Source: Oceanobacter mangrovi
GTDB taxonomy: Bacteria > Pseudomonadota > Gammaproteobacteria > Pseudomonadales > Oceanobacteraceae
Length of the DNA stretch: 64,000 nucleotides
Assembly (NCBI RefSeq): GCF_019740315.1
Contig: NZ_JAHXZR010000002.1
Coordinates: forward strand, 560,001-624,000
Direction of reading: 5' to 3'
Under the pieces are notes generated by a model, which saw only the letters and a list, made by a program, of their open reading frames with translations, was not told where the DNA came from and ran no database searches. This document shows positions 25,263 through 34,158 of this stretch, piece after piece (the stretch's first letter is position 1; every line of letters starts with the position of its first letter). The position numbers and the translations under genes are program-made.

Positions 25263-27407
25263 ATGAAACTGCCACGTATTGCTCAATCTTTTCGTACTTT
25301 CCATAACCAACGTCTTTGGCTGGCGACTGCCAGCCTGGCTTCGGCACTCTTGCTGGCCTCTGGCCAGTCAGAAGCAGCCGGGCTGTTAACGCCGAAAAAT
25401 GCCAGCTATCAACCGCTGACCATTGAGTCACAACACGTCAAGGTGGTGATTGCTGATGGTTACGCGACGACTCAGGTCGAACAGGTGTTTCGTAACCCCA
25501 ACGCCAGCGAACTGGAAGCCATGTATTCCTTTCCTGTGCCCGACAAGGCTGCTGTCGGAGAATTCACTTACTGGATCAACGGCCAGCCAGTGACTGGCGA
25601 GGTGCTGGAGAAGCAGCAGGCGCGAGAAGTCTATGAAGAACAGAAAGCGGCGGGCAACGAAACCGCGCTGGTTGAGCAGGACAGCTACAAGGACTTCAAT
25701 ATCGCTGTTTATCCGGTGCCGGCTTCAGACACGGTAAAAATTCGGCTGGTTTACATTCAGCCAACGCATACCGACAACGGCGTTGGCCGTTATGTCTATC
25801 CGCTCGAAGAAGGCGGTGTGGACATTGCCAAAGATAATTTCTGGAACCGCAACGACAAGGTGCAGCAGTCTTTTCGTTTTGACCTGACCTTGCGTTCCAG
25901 TTATCCGATTGATGGCCTGAGGCTGCCGGATCAGCCGGGGGCGGTGGTGAATCGGATCAGCGAACAGGAATATCAGGTTTCTTTATCCAATCAGACTTCT
26001 TTATCCAATCAGGCATCTGCCGGTCAGGCGATCAATGCCCAGGCCGAGGGCGAATTCGATGGCAAGCTTGAGGGGGACGTACCAGCCAGTGCCTCAGCCA
26101 ATGCCCCCGTCTTCGCACTGGATCACGATATCGTCACCTATTGGCGTCATACGCCAGGTCTGCCGGGCCGACTGGACATGGTGAGTTACAAGCCGACGCC
26201 GGACAGTAAAGGCACCTTTATGATGACACTGACGCCGGCGATGGATCTGGCACCGATTCAGCAAGGACGTGACTGGGTGTTTGTGCTGGATGTCTCCGGC
26301 TCCATGCAAGGCAAGTTCAGTACTCTGGTGGAAGGTGTGCGCAAGGCGATGGGCAAACTGTCCGCCCAGGATCGGGTACGGGTGATTCTGTTTAACAGCA
26401 CCAGCACTGATCTGAGCCAGGGTTATGTGGCCGTAAAACCGGAAAACGTTAACCAGCTGCTGGCTTTGCTGGATGCGGTGCAGCCGCAAAATGGCACCAA
26501 CCTGTACGCCGGTTTGAAAGACGCCCTGCAGCATCTGGATGCTGATCGTCCGGCGGGTATCGTGCTGGTAACCGACGGCGTAGCCAACGTGGGCACCACC
26601 GAAAAACGGGCGTTTCTTGAGCTGCTGCAACGCACTGACGTACGGTTATTTTCCTTCATTATGGGTAACCAGGCCAATCGGCCGTTACTGCAGGGTATGA
26701 GCAAGGTTTCCCAGGGCTTTTATCAGGAAGTGTCCAACGCCGACGATCTGGTTGGCCAGATTATGCTGGCCACTGCCAAGCTCACACATCAGGCGTTGCG
26801 TGATGTGCAGGTCGAAATTGATGGCGTGCGTATCAAGGATCTGCAACCACAAACCATCGGCAGCCTGTATCAGGGCCAGCAACTGCAACTGTTCGGGCAT
26901 TATTGGCAGGGCGGCAGTGCCGACGTGAAAATCCGTGGTCGCATCGGTGCTGAACAAAAGCTTTATCAAACCCGCATCGAATTTCCGCAGCAAGATAATG
27001 CCTATCCGGAACTTGAACGGCTGTGGGCTTACGCCGCCATTGAAGGCTTGCAGGACCAGCAAGACTATCTGGGCGCCAATGCCGATACCAAACAGTCCAT
27101 CGTTGATATCGCCAAGGAATATGGATTGGTGACGGACTACACCTCAATGATTGTGTTGCGAGAGGACGTGTTTCAGGCCAAGGGGATCCAGCAAACCAAC
27201 AAGCAGCGGGTGGCTACTGAACAACAAGCTCGCGAGCAACGTGCCGCACAGCCGGTGCAAGATCACAGGGTTGACCAGCAGCAGCCCTTGTACACCGCAC
27301 CAGCACCCTCGGTTGGTGGTGGTTCTGGCGGCGGTGGTGCACTGGGAGCCTGGATTCTGGCGTTGCTGGGCCTGGGAGGGGTGTTTGCCCGTCGTCGGCA
27401 GCAGTGA
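25263..27407 (+). CDS. VIT/vWA-domain exported protein with GlyGly-CTERM-like tail
   Basis: A 714-residue protein starting at the ATG at 25263. An N-terminal export signal (about 15-40) is followed by a VIT domain (about 45-170, with QVEQVFRNPNASELEAMYSF and ARE VYEEQKAAG), then a von Willebrand A domain with the metal site DVSGSM (in FVLDVSGSMQGKF) and TDGVANVG. The C-terminus has a Gly-rich linker (VGGGSGGGGALG), a short hydrophobic helix (AWILALLGLGGVF) and a basic end (ARRRQQ). That order is the GlyGly-CTERM sorting signal cleaved by rhombosortase in type II secretion-proficient bacteria. The body matches the marine sortase-target family, but no LPxTG-type motif is seen. It is probably displayed on or released from the cell surface for adhesion or protein capture. 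Confidence 0.85.
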   Translation: MKLPRIAQSFRTFHNQRLWLATASLASALLLASGQSEAAGLLTPKNASYQPLTIESQHVKVVIADGYATTQVEQVFRNPNASELEAMYSFPVPDKAAVGEFTYWINGQPVTGEVLEKQQAREVYEEQKAAGNETALVEQDSYKDFNIAVYPVPASDTVKIRLVYIQPTHTDNGVGRYVYPLEEGGVDIAKDNFWNRNDKVQQSFRFDLTLRSSYPIDGLRLPDQPGAVVNRISEQEYQVSLSNQTSLSNQASAGQAINAQAEGEFDGKLEGDVPASASANAPVFALDHDIVTYWRHTPGLPGRLDMVSYKPTPDSKGTFMMTLTPAMDLAPIQQGRDWVFVLDVSGSMQGKFSTLVEGVRKAMGKLSAQDRVRVILFNSTSTDLSQGYVAVKPENVNQLLALLDAVQPQNGTNLYAGLKDALQHLDADRPAGIVLVTDGVANVGTTEKRAFLELLQRTDVRLFSFIMGNQANRPLLQGMSKVSQGFYQEVSNADDLVGQIMLATAKLTHQALRDVQVEIDGVRIKDLQPQTIGSLYQGQQLQLFGHYWQGGSADVKIRGRIGAEQKLYQTRIEFPQQDNAYPELERLWAYAAIEGLQDQQDYLGANADTKQSIVDIAKEYGLVTDYTSMIVLREDVFQAKGIQQTNKQRVATEQQAREQRAAQPVQDHRVDQQQPLYTAPAPSVGGGSGGGGALGAWILALLGLGGVFARRRQQ

Positions 27408-27468
27408 CGACAAAAGCAGCCTCAACAGCAGCTACAAAAGAAACGACAGCTGGCTGTGATCCAAACAA

Positions 27469-27500
27469 AAAGCCCGCCAACCATCTGGTTGGCGGGCTTT
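27469..27500. terminator. Strong bidirectional terminator
   Basis: Perfect 14-bp stem AAAGCCCGCCAACC / GGTTGGCGGGCTTT with loop ATCT, flanked by AAAA on the left and TTT on the right. It lies between the convergent vWA gene (stop 27407) and the RND pump gene (stop 27520), serving both. Confidence 0.92.
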
Positions 27501-27519
27501 GATTTTCACGGGATTGATA

Positions 27520-30500
27520 TTAGTCCTCTACCACTTCACCCCGAATCCGTTCGCCGAGATTCTTTGGCATCCAGCTGTAATACAGCAGTGGGATGACGAT
27601 CAGCGTCAGCAGAGTCGAGATCATGATGCCGAAGATCAGGGCAATCGCCAGGCCGTTAAAGATCGGGTCGTCGAGGATGAAGAAAGCACCAATCATGGCG
27701 GCGACTGCGGTCAGTACAATCGGGCGTGCCCGTACGGCGGCAGAGCTGATAACGGCTTCTTCAAACTTCATACCGGTACCCAGCTGCTGATTGATAAAGT
27801 CCACCAGCAGGATGGAGTTGCGCACGATAATCCCGGCCAGCGCGATCATGCCGATCATGGAGGTGGCGGTGAATTGGGCGCCAAACAGGGCATGACCCGG
27901 CATGACGCCAATCACGGTCAGCGGGATCGGCGCCATGATGATCAGCGGCACCAGATAGCTGCGAAACTGGGCAACTACCAGGAGGTAAATCAGGATCATG
28001 CCAACGCCATAGGCAATACCCATGTCACGGAAGGTTTCATAGGTGATTTGCCATTCACCATCCCACTTCATGCTGATGTCGTCGGTCAGTGCCGGTTGCT
28101 GGATAAACCATTGCTCCCAGTTCATGCCTGCGTCTGCCATGCCGAAGGAAATACCGAACAGGCCATACAGTGGGCTGTCGAGTTCACCGGCCATATCTGC
28201 CACCACAAACACCACTGGCTGCATGTTCTTGTGGTAGATGGTTTTGTCGGTGACGGATTTTTCAATGCTGACCAGATCAGCCAGTGACACAAACGAACCG
28301 TCCTGGGCTTTTACCTTCATTACCAGCAACTGGTTCAGACCAACCTTGTCACCTTCGCTCAGCTCCAGCCGGATTGGCAGCGGGTACTTGGAGTTGTCGT
28401 TATGCAGGTAGGAAACGTCTTCGCCACCCAGTGCGGTGCTGATCGCCTGCACAATGGAGGACTGGGCGACGCCCAGCATGGCTGCGCGCTGACGGTCGAT
28501 TTGCACCAGCCATTTTTGCTGGTTGTCTTCGACATAGTCGTCCACGTCAACAATATCCGGCGTTTGCTCGAACAGGGTGCGCAGCTGTTTGGCAGCGTCG
28601 ATCTGACGGCTGTATTCCGGGCCATAGATTTCAGCAACGATTGGCGACATCACTGGCGGGCCAGGAGGCACTTCAACCACCTTGACGTTGGCGTTGAGTT
28701 TTTTGCCAATCGCCTGCAGTGGCTCGCGCACCGACAGGGCAATTTCATGGCTCTGGCGGTCGCGGTGATGCTTGTCGACCAGGTTAACCTGAATATCACC
28801 CTGGTTGGGCAGGGCGCGCATATAGTACTGACGCACCAGACCATTGAAGTTGATCGGCGCGGCGGTGCCTGCGTACATCTGTACGTCCTTGATTTCCGGC
28901 ACCTTCATCAGCTCGTCAGAGAGCTGGTCGAGTACCGTCAGGGTTTCTTCTACCGGCGTGCCTTCTGGCATGTCGACGATCACCTGGAATTCAGACTTGT
29001 TGTCGAACGGCAGCATTTTCAGCACCACCAGTTCGGTGGCAGGCAAGGCCACCGCCAGCACGATCAGGCCGGTAATGCCGGCAAACAGGGCGACCCGACG
29101 ACCGGCGGTTTTGGGACCAAGGAACGGCGACATCAACTTGTGGAAGAAGCTGTGCAGTTTCGATGTTTCAGGATGTTCTTCGTCGTGGGCAGTATTGCCG
29201 TCTGGCAAATGACGCTTCAGAAGCTTGTACGACAACCAGGGGGTGACGATAAAGGCCACGGCCAGTGAAATCAGCATGCCGGTGGAGGCGTTGATCGGAA
29301 TCGGGCTCATGTAGGGCCCCATCAGACCGGATACAAACGCCATTGGCATCAGAGCCGCGATCACGGTGAAGGTGGCCAGAATGGTTGGACCGCCGACTTC
29401 GTCAACTGCGCAGGGAATCGCTTCCAGCAGCTTTTTGCTACCCATATGGATATGTCGATGGATGTTTTCGACCACCACAATGGCGTCATCAACCAGAATA
29501 CCAATCGAGAAAATCAGCGCGAACAACGACACCCGGTTGAGCGTAAAGCCCCACACCCAGCTGGCAAACAGGGTGATGGCGAGAGTGATAAAAATAGCAC
29601 CACCAACAATGATGGCTTCGCGCCAGCTCATGGTTGCCAGTACCAGCACCACAACGGCAGCCGTGGCAAACAGCAGCTTGGCGATCAGCTTGTCGGATTT
29701 GGCCTTGGCGGTGATGCCGTAGTCTCGGGTGACTTCGGCCTGGACGTTGTCCGGAATAACCCGGTCATGTAGTTGTTGCAGGCGCTCATCAATCATCTGG
29801 GTAATGTCGATGGCGTTTTCGCCTGGCTGCTTGGCAATTGCGATGGTCACCGCCGGGCTGGCAGCGGCATCACCCAGAGCGCGATACATGACGGTTTGGT
29901 CCGGCACGTCGGCTTGCATGGTGATATCGGCAATATCTGCCAGATAGACCAGACCACCAGCATTTTTGCCAACGATCAACTGACCGACGTCGGTGGTGTT
30001 TTTCAGAAAGGCGCCTGCTTGAACCTGAATCACTTCACCATTCTGGATAACCGGCAGCCGATAGCCGCCCGCATTGGCACTCATCAGGGCGTTGCGAACA
30101 TCGTCAAAGGCCAGCCCATGGCCGTTCATGCGGGCCGGGTCGAGCTTGACCTGAACCACGCCGGAGTGCTCGCCAATGCTGTAAATATCACGGGTCCCCG
30201 GGACTTTTTTCAGTTCGGTTTCCAGCGCGTGGGCAACCTGGGTGAGGTCGGCGGCACTGACTGCCGGATCTTTTGACGTCAGGGTAATCGACATGATCGG
30301 CACGTCATCAATGCCCATGGGCTTCACCACCGGATCGGTAACGCCCAGATTGGCCGGGAACCAGTCCTTGTGCATCATCACCTGGTTGTACAGGTTCAGA
30401 ATGGCGGTATCTCGTGGTACGCCGACCTCGAAGGCCACGGTCAGAATCGACTGGCCAGGCTGGCTGATCGAAAAGATGTCGTCGACACCCTTGATTTCAG

Positions 30501-30744
30501 ACAGCACCTGTTCGGCCGGAATTGATACCAGCTGTTCGACTTCGCGGGCGCTGGCACCGGGGTAGCCGATATAAACGTTGGCGAAGGTCACGTCGATCTG
30601 TGGTTCTTCTTCCTTCGGCGTGATCATCACCGCAAAGAAGCCCAGCAGCAGGCCGAGCAGGGCCAGCAGCGGGGTGATCGCTGAATTCTGGAAGGCGCGG
30701 GCAATCCGGCCGGAAATGCCCAGTGTCTGAGCGTTATCGGTCAT
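27520..30744 (-). CDS. RND efflux pump inner-membrane transporter (HAE-1 type)
   Basis: A 1074-residue protein with the AcrB-family plan of twelve membrane helices and two large periplasmic loops. Helix 1 is near residues 23-40. TM4 carries the proton-relay acidic pair in FSIGILVDDAIVVVENIHRH. The second half repeats the plan, with PIPLTVIGVMPGHALFGAQF and RARPIVLTAVAAMIGAFF. It exports hydrophobic compounds using the proton gradient together with the adaptor encoded 5 bases upstream. No outer-membrane channel gene accompanies it, so a TolC-like protein from elsewhere is needed. Confidence 0.9.
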   Translation of the reverse strand: MTDNAQTLGISGRIARAFQNSAITPLLALLGLLLGFFAVMITPKEEEPQIDVTFANVYIGYPGASAREVEQLVSIPAEQVLSEIKGVDDIFSISQPGQSILTVAFEVGVPRDTAILNLYNQVMMHKDWFPANLGVTDPVVKPMGIDDVPIMSITLTSKDPAVSAADLTQVAHALETELKKVPGTRDIYSIGEHSGVVQVKLDPARMNGHGLAFDDVRNALMSANAGGYRLPVIQNGEVIQVQAGAFLKNTTDVGQLIVGKNAGGLVYLADIADITMQADVPDQTVMYRALGDAAASPAVTIAIAKQPGENAIDITQMIDERLQQLHDRVIPDNVQAEVTRDYGITAKAKSDKLIAKLLFATAAVVVLVLATMSWREAIIVGGAIFITLAITLFASWVWGFTLNRVSLFALIFSIGILVDDAIVVVENIHRHIHMGSKKLLEAIPCAVDEVGGPTILATFTVIAALMPMAFVSGLMGPYMSPIPINASTGMLISLAVAFIVTPWLSYKLLKRHLPDGNTAHDEEHPETSKLHSFFHKLMSPFLGPKTAGRRVALFAGITGLIVLAVALPATELVVLKMLPFDNKSEFQVIVDMPEGTPVEETLTVLDQLSDELMKVPEIKDVQMYAGTAAPINFNGLVRQYYMRALPNQGDIQVNLVDKHHRDRQSHEIALSVREPLQAIGKKLNANVKVVEVPPGPPVMSPIVAEIYGPEYSRQIDAAKQLRTLFEQTPDIVDVDDYVEDNQQKWLVQIDRQRAAMLGVAQSSIVQAISTALGGEDVSYLHNDNSKYPLPIRLELSEGDKVGLNQLLVMKVKAQDGSFVSLADLVSIEKSVTDKTIYHKNMQPVVFVVADMAGELDSPLYGLFGISFGMADAGMNWEQWFIQQPALTDDISMKWDGEWQITYETFRDMGIAYGVGMILIYLLVVAQFRSYLVPLIIMAPIPLTVIGVMPGHALFGAQFTATSMIGMIALAGIIVRNSILLVDFINQQLGTGMKFEEAVISSAAVRARPIVLTAVAAMIGAFFILDDPIFNGLAIALIFGIMISTLLTLIVIPLLYYSWMPKNLGERIRGEVVED

Positions 30745-30749
30745 CAGAG

Positions 30750-31814
30750 TTACTCCCCGTGGCTGCTGTTGCGGGCGGCCTGGGCCAGCTCGGCAAGGGC
30801 GGCATAACCGTCGATGGCAATGCTGTCACCGGCTTTCAGACCTGCCAGAATCTCTACCTGACCAGCTTCGACACGACCTGTGCGAACCTGGCGCATTTTC
30901 CACTGGCTACCGTCCCTGACGTACAGTGCAGTGACTTCCGAACGCTCAATCAGGGCAGATTCTGGCACCAGCAACCCCTGGCGCTCGCCGGTTTGCAGTC
31001 GAACCTTGGTCCACATACCAGGCATGGTGCCGGCCGTGTTGGCTGGCAGTTCAGCACGCAGGCGTACGCTGTGCAGCTGGCTGTCGGCATAGGGGTAAAG
31101 GGTTACTTTGACCGGCTCGATGCTTTGTTCGCCCAGTTGAACGGAAACCTGGCTGGCGGACTGGTATTGACTGGCCAGTCGTTGTGGTACATCGGCAACG
31201 GCACGCAGCGGCGATAACGCCATGCCGGTCATTAACGGCTGGCCCGGGTTAACCAGTTCGCCGGTTTCAACCAGGCGGGCCTTGACGTAACCCGCATAAG
31301 GGGCTGTGACGCGAGTGTAGGACAGTGCCAGGCGCGCTTGTTCAACCGCAGCGGTAGCGGCTTCAACGGCGGCGGCGGCGCTTTTGGCCTGGGCCTCGGA
31401 GCTGTCGTACTGGCCCTGGGAGATACTGCCTTGCTTGAACAGCCGTGCGTTGCGTTTGAATGCTGTCTGGGCATCTTCGTTCTGGGCCTTGGCCTGTGCC
31501 AGGTTGGCATTGGCCTGCGCCAGCTGGGCTTTCTGCTGGGAGTTTTCGATCTCGATCAGCAAGGCGCCCTTGCTGACCTGGTCGTTAACGTCATAGTGAA
31601 CGGTCAGGATCTGGCCGCTGGTCTGGGCTGAGATCGTGCTTTCGTTGACCGCTTCCAGCGTTGCCTCAAGGTCATAAAAGTCAGCAATTGTGCTGGGTTG
31701 AATCACCGAACTTTCGACCGCATGGGCATTCATAGTGAAAGCACCGGTGGCGGTCACAAGCAGGGCGGCAGCAAGGCTGAGTCGATTGCGCGGCAGCGAA
31801 GATGGTCGGGACAT
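30750..31814 (-). CDS. RND efflux periplasmic adaptor
   Basis: A 354-residue protein starting at the ATG at 31814 behind GAGGAAG. A cleavable signal peptide (residues 1-32, ending NAHA) is followed by the lipoyl half VSKGALLIEIENSQQ, an Ala/Gln-rich coiled-coil hairpin (about 75-140), the second lipoyl half VTAPYAGYVKARLVETGELV, the beta-barrel domain and the membrane-proximal domain ending in GLKAGDSIAIDGYAAL. There is no lipobox Cys, so it is probably not lipid-anchored. It couples the RND transporter gene next to it to an outer-membrane channel. It is first in the two-gene operon. Confidence 0.9.
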   Translation of the reverse strand: MSRPSSLPRNRLSLAAALLVTATGAFTMNAHAVESSVIQPSTIADFYDLEATLEAVNESTISAQTSGQILTVHYDVNDQVSKGALLIEIENSQQKAQLAQANANLAQAKAQNEDAQTAFKRNARLFKQGSISQGQYDSSEAQAKSAAAAVEAATAAVEQARLALSYTRVTAPYAGYVKARLVETGELVNPGQPLMTGMALSPLRAVADVPQRLASQYQSASQVSVQLGEQSIEPVKVTLYPYADSQLHSVRLRAELPANTAGTMPGMWTKVRLQTGERQGLLVPESALIERSEVTALYVRDGSQWKMRQVRTGRVEAGQVEILAGLKAGDSIAIDGYAALAELAQAARNSSHGE

Positions 31815-31860
31815 GATGACTTCCTCAAAATTCCGGATACGCCAGACATCGGCAGATTTA

Positions 31861-31890
31861 AATATTACTGCATTAGAATATACTAATATT
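31861..31890. promoter_or_regulatory. Nested AT-rich palindromes upstream of the RND operon
   Basis: Outer arms AATATTA / TAATATT and inner arms ATTAG / CTAAT (31872-31887), 47 bases upstream of the adaptor start. Position and symmetry fit a repressor operator overlapping the promoter. No regulator gene is adjacent. Confidence 0.45.
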
Positions 31891-32151
31891 TGAAATGCAA
31901 CAGCTGCGGTGTCTTTATGCGGCTTGCCGGGCGGGCAAAGTCCGGGGCCGCATCCTGCTACGCGAGCCTCTGTTTGAAGCCCTGTATGGGGTGCTGGCGC
32001 TCGACGCAGGCTGTTACAAGTCGCTCAGGTAGTGCGCTAACCATACTGCCTTGCGCGTGTGACAGGAACGTCGACTATGGCCAGAATAGTTTTTTTTGAT
32101 TTATCAGCTTCAGAGTCAAGAAATACACTATGACCATAGATTGAGAACGCC

Positions 32152-32195
32152 TGATGCATTCGGAGTGGATTTTGAACCGAGTCCAGAATGCATCA
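32152..32195 (+). repeat. 10-bp inverted repeat in the grxA leader
   Basis: TGATGCATTC and GAATGCATCA pair exactly around a 24-base loop, ending 32 bases before the grxA start. It would fold in the mRNA leader or serve as a regulator site. Confidence 0.5.
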
Positions 32196-32227
32196 ACCGT
32201 TGGCTAACAGAATTGAGGAACCAGTAC

Positions 32228-32464
32228 ATGCAACGAGTAACTATTTTCGGTCGGGAAGGTTGTGGCTACTGTCGTCGTGCCAAAGAGCTGTGTGAGACCC
32301 GTGATTTTGACTTCAAGTACGTTGATATCATCGAAGAAGGCATCAGCAAGGCCGATCTGGAGAAAACCATTGGCAAGCCAGTTCATACCGTGCCACAAAT
32401 TTTTGTAGGCTCGAAGCATGTCGGTGGTTACACCGAATTTGCGGCTATGATTAACGGCCGCTAA
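32228..32464 (+). CDS. grxA: Glutaredoxin 1-like protein
   Basis: A 78-residue glutaredoxin. The active site is Cys12-Gly-Tyr-Cys15 in FGREGCGYCRRAKEL; E. coli GrxA has CPYC, so the Pro is replaced. The cis-Pro loop HTVPQIFV and the glutathione-binding end HVGGYTEFAAMI match GrxA closely, as does YVDIIEEGISKADLEK. It reduces disulfides such as those of ribonucleotide reductase using glutathione. The ATG at 32228 is chosen because it matches GrxA starts and has TGAGGA upstream; an in-frame 44-codon extension is unrelated to the family. It ends at a good terminator. Confidence 0.88.
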   Translation: MQRVTIFGREGCGYCRRAKELCETRDFDFKYVDIIEEGISKADLEKTIGKPVHTVPQIFVGSKHVGGYTEFAAMINGR

Positions 32465-32508
32465 CAGAATTCCGCACCCTGGAATGCGCTGTCTGCGGGC
32501 AGCGAGTC

Positions 32509-32541
32509 AAAAAAGCCGGCCATGGGATGGTCGGCTTTTTT
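32509..32541 (+). terminator. Intrinsic terminator after grxA
   Basis: Stem AAAAAAGCCGGCC / GGTCGGCTTTTTT (one G-T pair) with a 7-base loop and a run of six T. It ends 97 bases before the pap start. Confidence 0.9.
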
Positions 32542-32637
32542 GCATTTGGGGAATTGCTCGACCTGATTGGCTATCCCGGCCTATGCTTGAGCCAAACCAG
32601 AGTTTGAACCAAACCAAAGCATGAACGGGGATAATGG

Positions 32638-34158
32638 ATGTTTGAAGTAGCCGAACTGGGACAGGCAATTGACAAGGATGAGTTTGATCATCAGGTGCCA
32701 CATTTGCGCACCAGGCTGCTGGAAATCCAGCAGACACTGAGCCAGGCAGACTTTCCGGTTGTTGTACTGATTTCCGGCAGTGACGGCGCAGGCAAGGGCG
32801 AAATGGTTAATCGCCTCAATGAGTGGCTCGATCCCAGATACATGCGCACCTTTGCCTTTGGCGACAAAACCCAGGACGAACGAGAGCGGCCTGATTACTG
32901 GCGTTTCTGGCGCAAGCTGCCCCAGAAAGGTCGTATTGGCCTGTACGTTGGCTCCTGGTATAGCGATCCGATCGCCTTGCGGGTCAGTCACCGGATCAAC
33001 GACGTCGAACTGGACGGCTATCTGGCACGGATTCGACTGTTCGAGCGCGAGCTGGCTGATGATGGCGCACTGGTCATCAAGGTCTGGCTGCACTTGTCGA
33101 AAGAAGCCCAGGCCAAACGCCTCGACGAGCTTGAAGCCAACCCGCTGACGTCCTGGCGAGTGACCGAGCTTGATCGCAAACACCTGCAAACCTACGACGA
33201 TTTTCGTGGCATTGCTGAACATGCATTGCGTCAGACCAGTAGCGCCGAAGCGCCCTGGGTAGTGGTTGAAAGTGCCGACACCAACTACCGCGACATTACC
33301 GTCGCCAATCACATTCTCCAGCGCGTTGAATATCATCTGCAGGCTCGTTCAGAGCAACAGGAAGGTGACGTCGAAAATGTGCCGCTGATTCAGCGGCAGA
33401 AAACCCTGCTCGATAGTCTCGACCTTCACCAGAGCATCGACAAACAGGCCTATCACCACGAGCTGGAGCTCTGGCAAGGGCGATTGGCCGAGTTGGCGCG
33501 CGAAGCGCAGCGGCAGCGGGTGTCGATGGTTCTGGTGTTGGAAGGCTGGGATGCGGCTGGCAAGGGTGGTTTGATTCGGCGGCTGGTCGCCGCGCTGGAC
33601 GCCCGTAACTATCAGATTATTCCGATTGCGGCACCAACCGATGAAGAACGGGCACACCATTATCTTTGGCGTTTCTGGCGGCATATTCCCCGCGACGGCA
33701 AGGTCACCATCTATGATCGCAGCTGGTATGGACGGGTGCTGGTAGAGCGGGTAGAGGGCTTTGCCAGCCGGGCGGAATGGATGCGCGCCTACAGTGAGAT
33801 CAACCACTTTGAATCCCAGTTGGTCGAACACGGCACTGTGTTGCTGAAGTTCTGGTTGCACATCGACAAGGATGAGCAACTCAGTCGTTTCAAGGAGCGG
33901 GAGAAAATCAGTTACAAGCGCCACAAGATCACCGATGAGGATTATCGAAATCGTGAGCGCTGGTCCGACTATGAGGTGGCGGTTAACGATATGGTTGAGC
34001 GCACCAGCACCGAGCTGGCGCCGTGGCATTTGATCGAGGCTAACAGCAAGCGATTTGCGCGGGTGAAAGCCTTGAAAATTGTCTGTCAGCAGATCGAACA
34101 GCGGTTGGGATTGGCCTCAGCAACAGAGTCAGCGGCGGCCGAAGATATCCCAGGGTGA
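32638..34158 (+). CDS. pap: Polyphosphate:AMP phosphotransferase (two PPK2 domains)
   Basis: A 506-residue protein made of two PPK2 domains. The first has a Walker A loop at 47-54 (ISGSDGAGKGEM) and RPDYWRFWRKLPQKG. The second has EGWDAAGKGGLI (about 302-313) and HHYLWRFWRHIPRDGKVTIYD with RSWYGRVL. This double-domain form is the class II PPK2 enzyme Pap, which makes ADP from AMP and polyphosphate. In such enzymes the C-terminal domain is the active one. The ORF overlaps the end of the convergent pseudouridine synthase gene by 30 bases, with no room for a terminator between them. Confidence 0.9.
   Translation: MFEVAELGQAIDKDEFDHQVPHLRTRLLEIQQTLSQADFPVVVLISGSDGAGKGEMVNRLNEWLDPRYMRTFAFGDKTQDERERPDYWRFWRKLPQKGRIGLYVGSWYSDPIALRVSHRINDVELDGYLARIRLFERELADDGALVIKVWLHLSKEAQAKRLDELEANPLTSWRVTELDRKHLQTYDDFRGIAEHALRQTSSAEAPWVVVESADTNYRDITVANHILQRVEYHLQARSEQQEGDVENVPLIQRQKTLLDSLDLHQSIDKQAYHHELELWQGRLAELAREAQRQRVSMVLVLEGWDAAGKGGLIRRLVAALDARNYQIIPIAAPTDEERAHHYLWRFWRHIPRDGKVTIYDRSWYGRVLVERVEGFASRAEWMRAYSEINHFESQLVEHGTVLLKFWLHIDKDEQLSRFKEREKISYKRHKITDEDYRNRERWSDYEVAVNDMVERTSTELAPWHLIEANSKRFARVKALKIVCQQIEQRLGLASATESAAAEDIPG

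Larger units (their letters stand above)
31815..32227. other. Gene-free stretch between RND adaptor and grxA
   Basis: About 410 bases without a convincing gene. A short plus-strand frame at 31890-32099 has no recognisable domain or ribosome site. The stretch holds the nested palindromes at 31861-31890, a T-run near 32090 and the inverted repeat at 32152-32195 in the grxA leader. Confidence 0.6.

Noticed and set aside
25263-27407. Sortase-anchored (LPxTG-like) protein
   Set aside because: No sortase motif precedes the C-terminal helix; the tail fits GlyGly-CTERM instead.
27499-28287. A 262-codon plus-strand frame inside the RND transporter gene
   Set aside because: His/Asp-rich shadow of a conserved transporter; starts within the terminator.
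31890-32099. A 69-codon plus-strand frame upstream of grxA
   Set aside because: No ribosome site, no domain, odd Cys/Ser composition; overlaps a palindromic promoter region.
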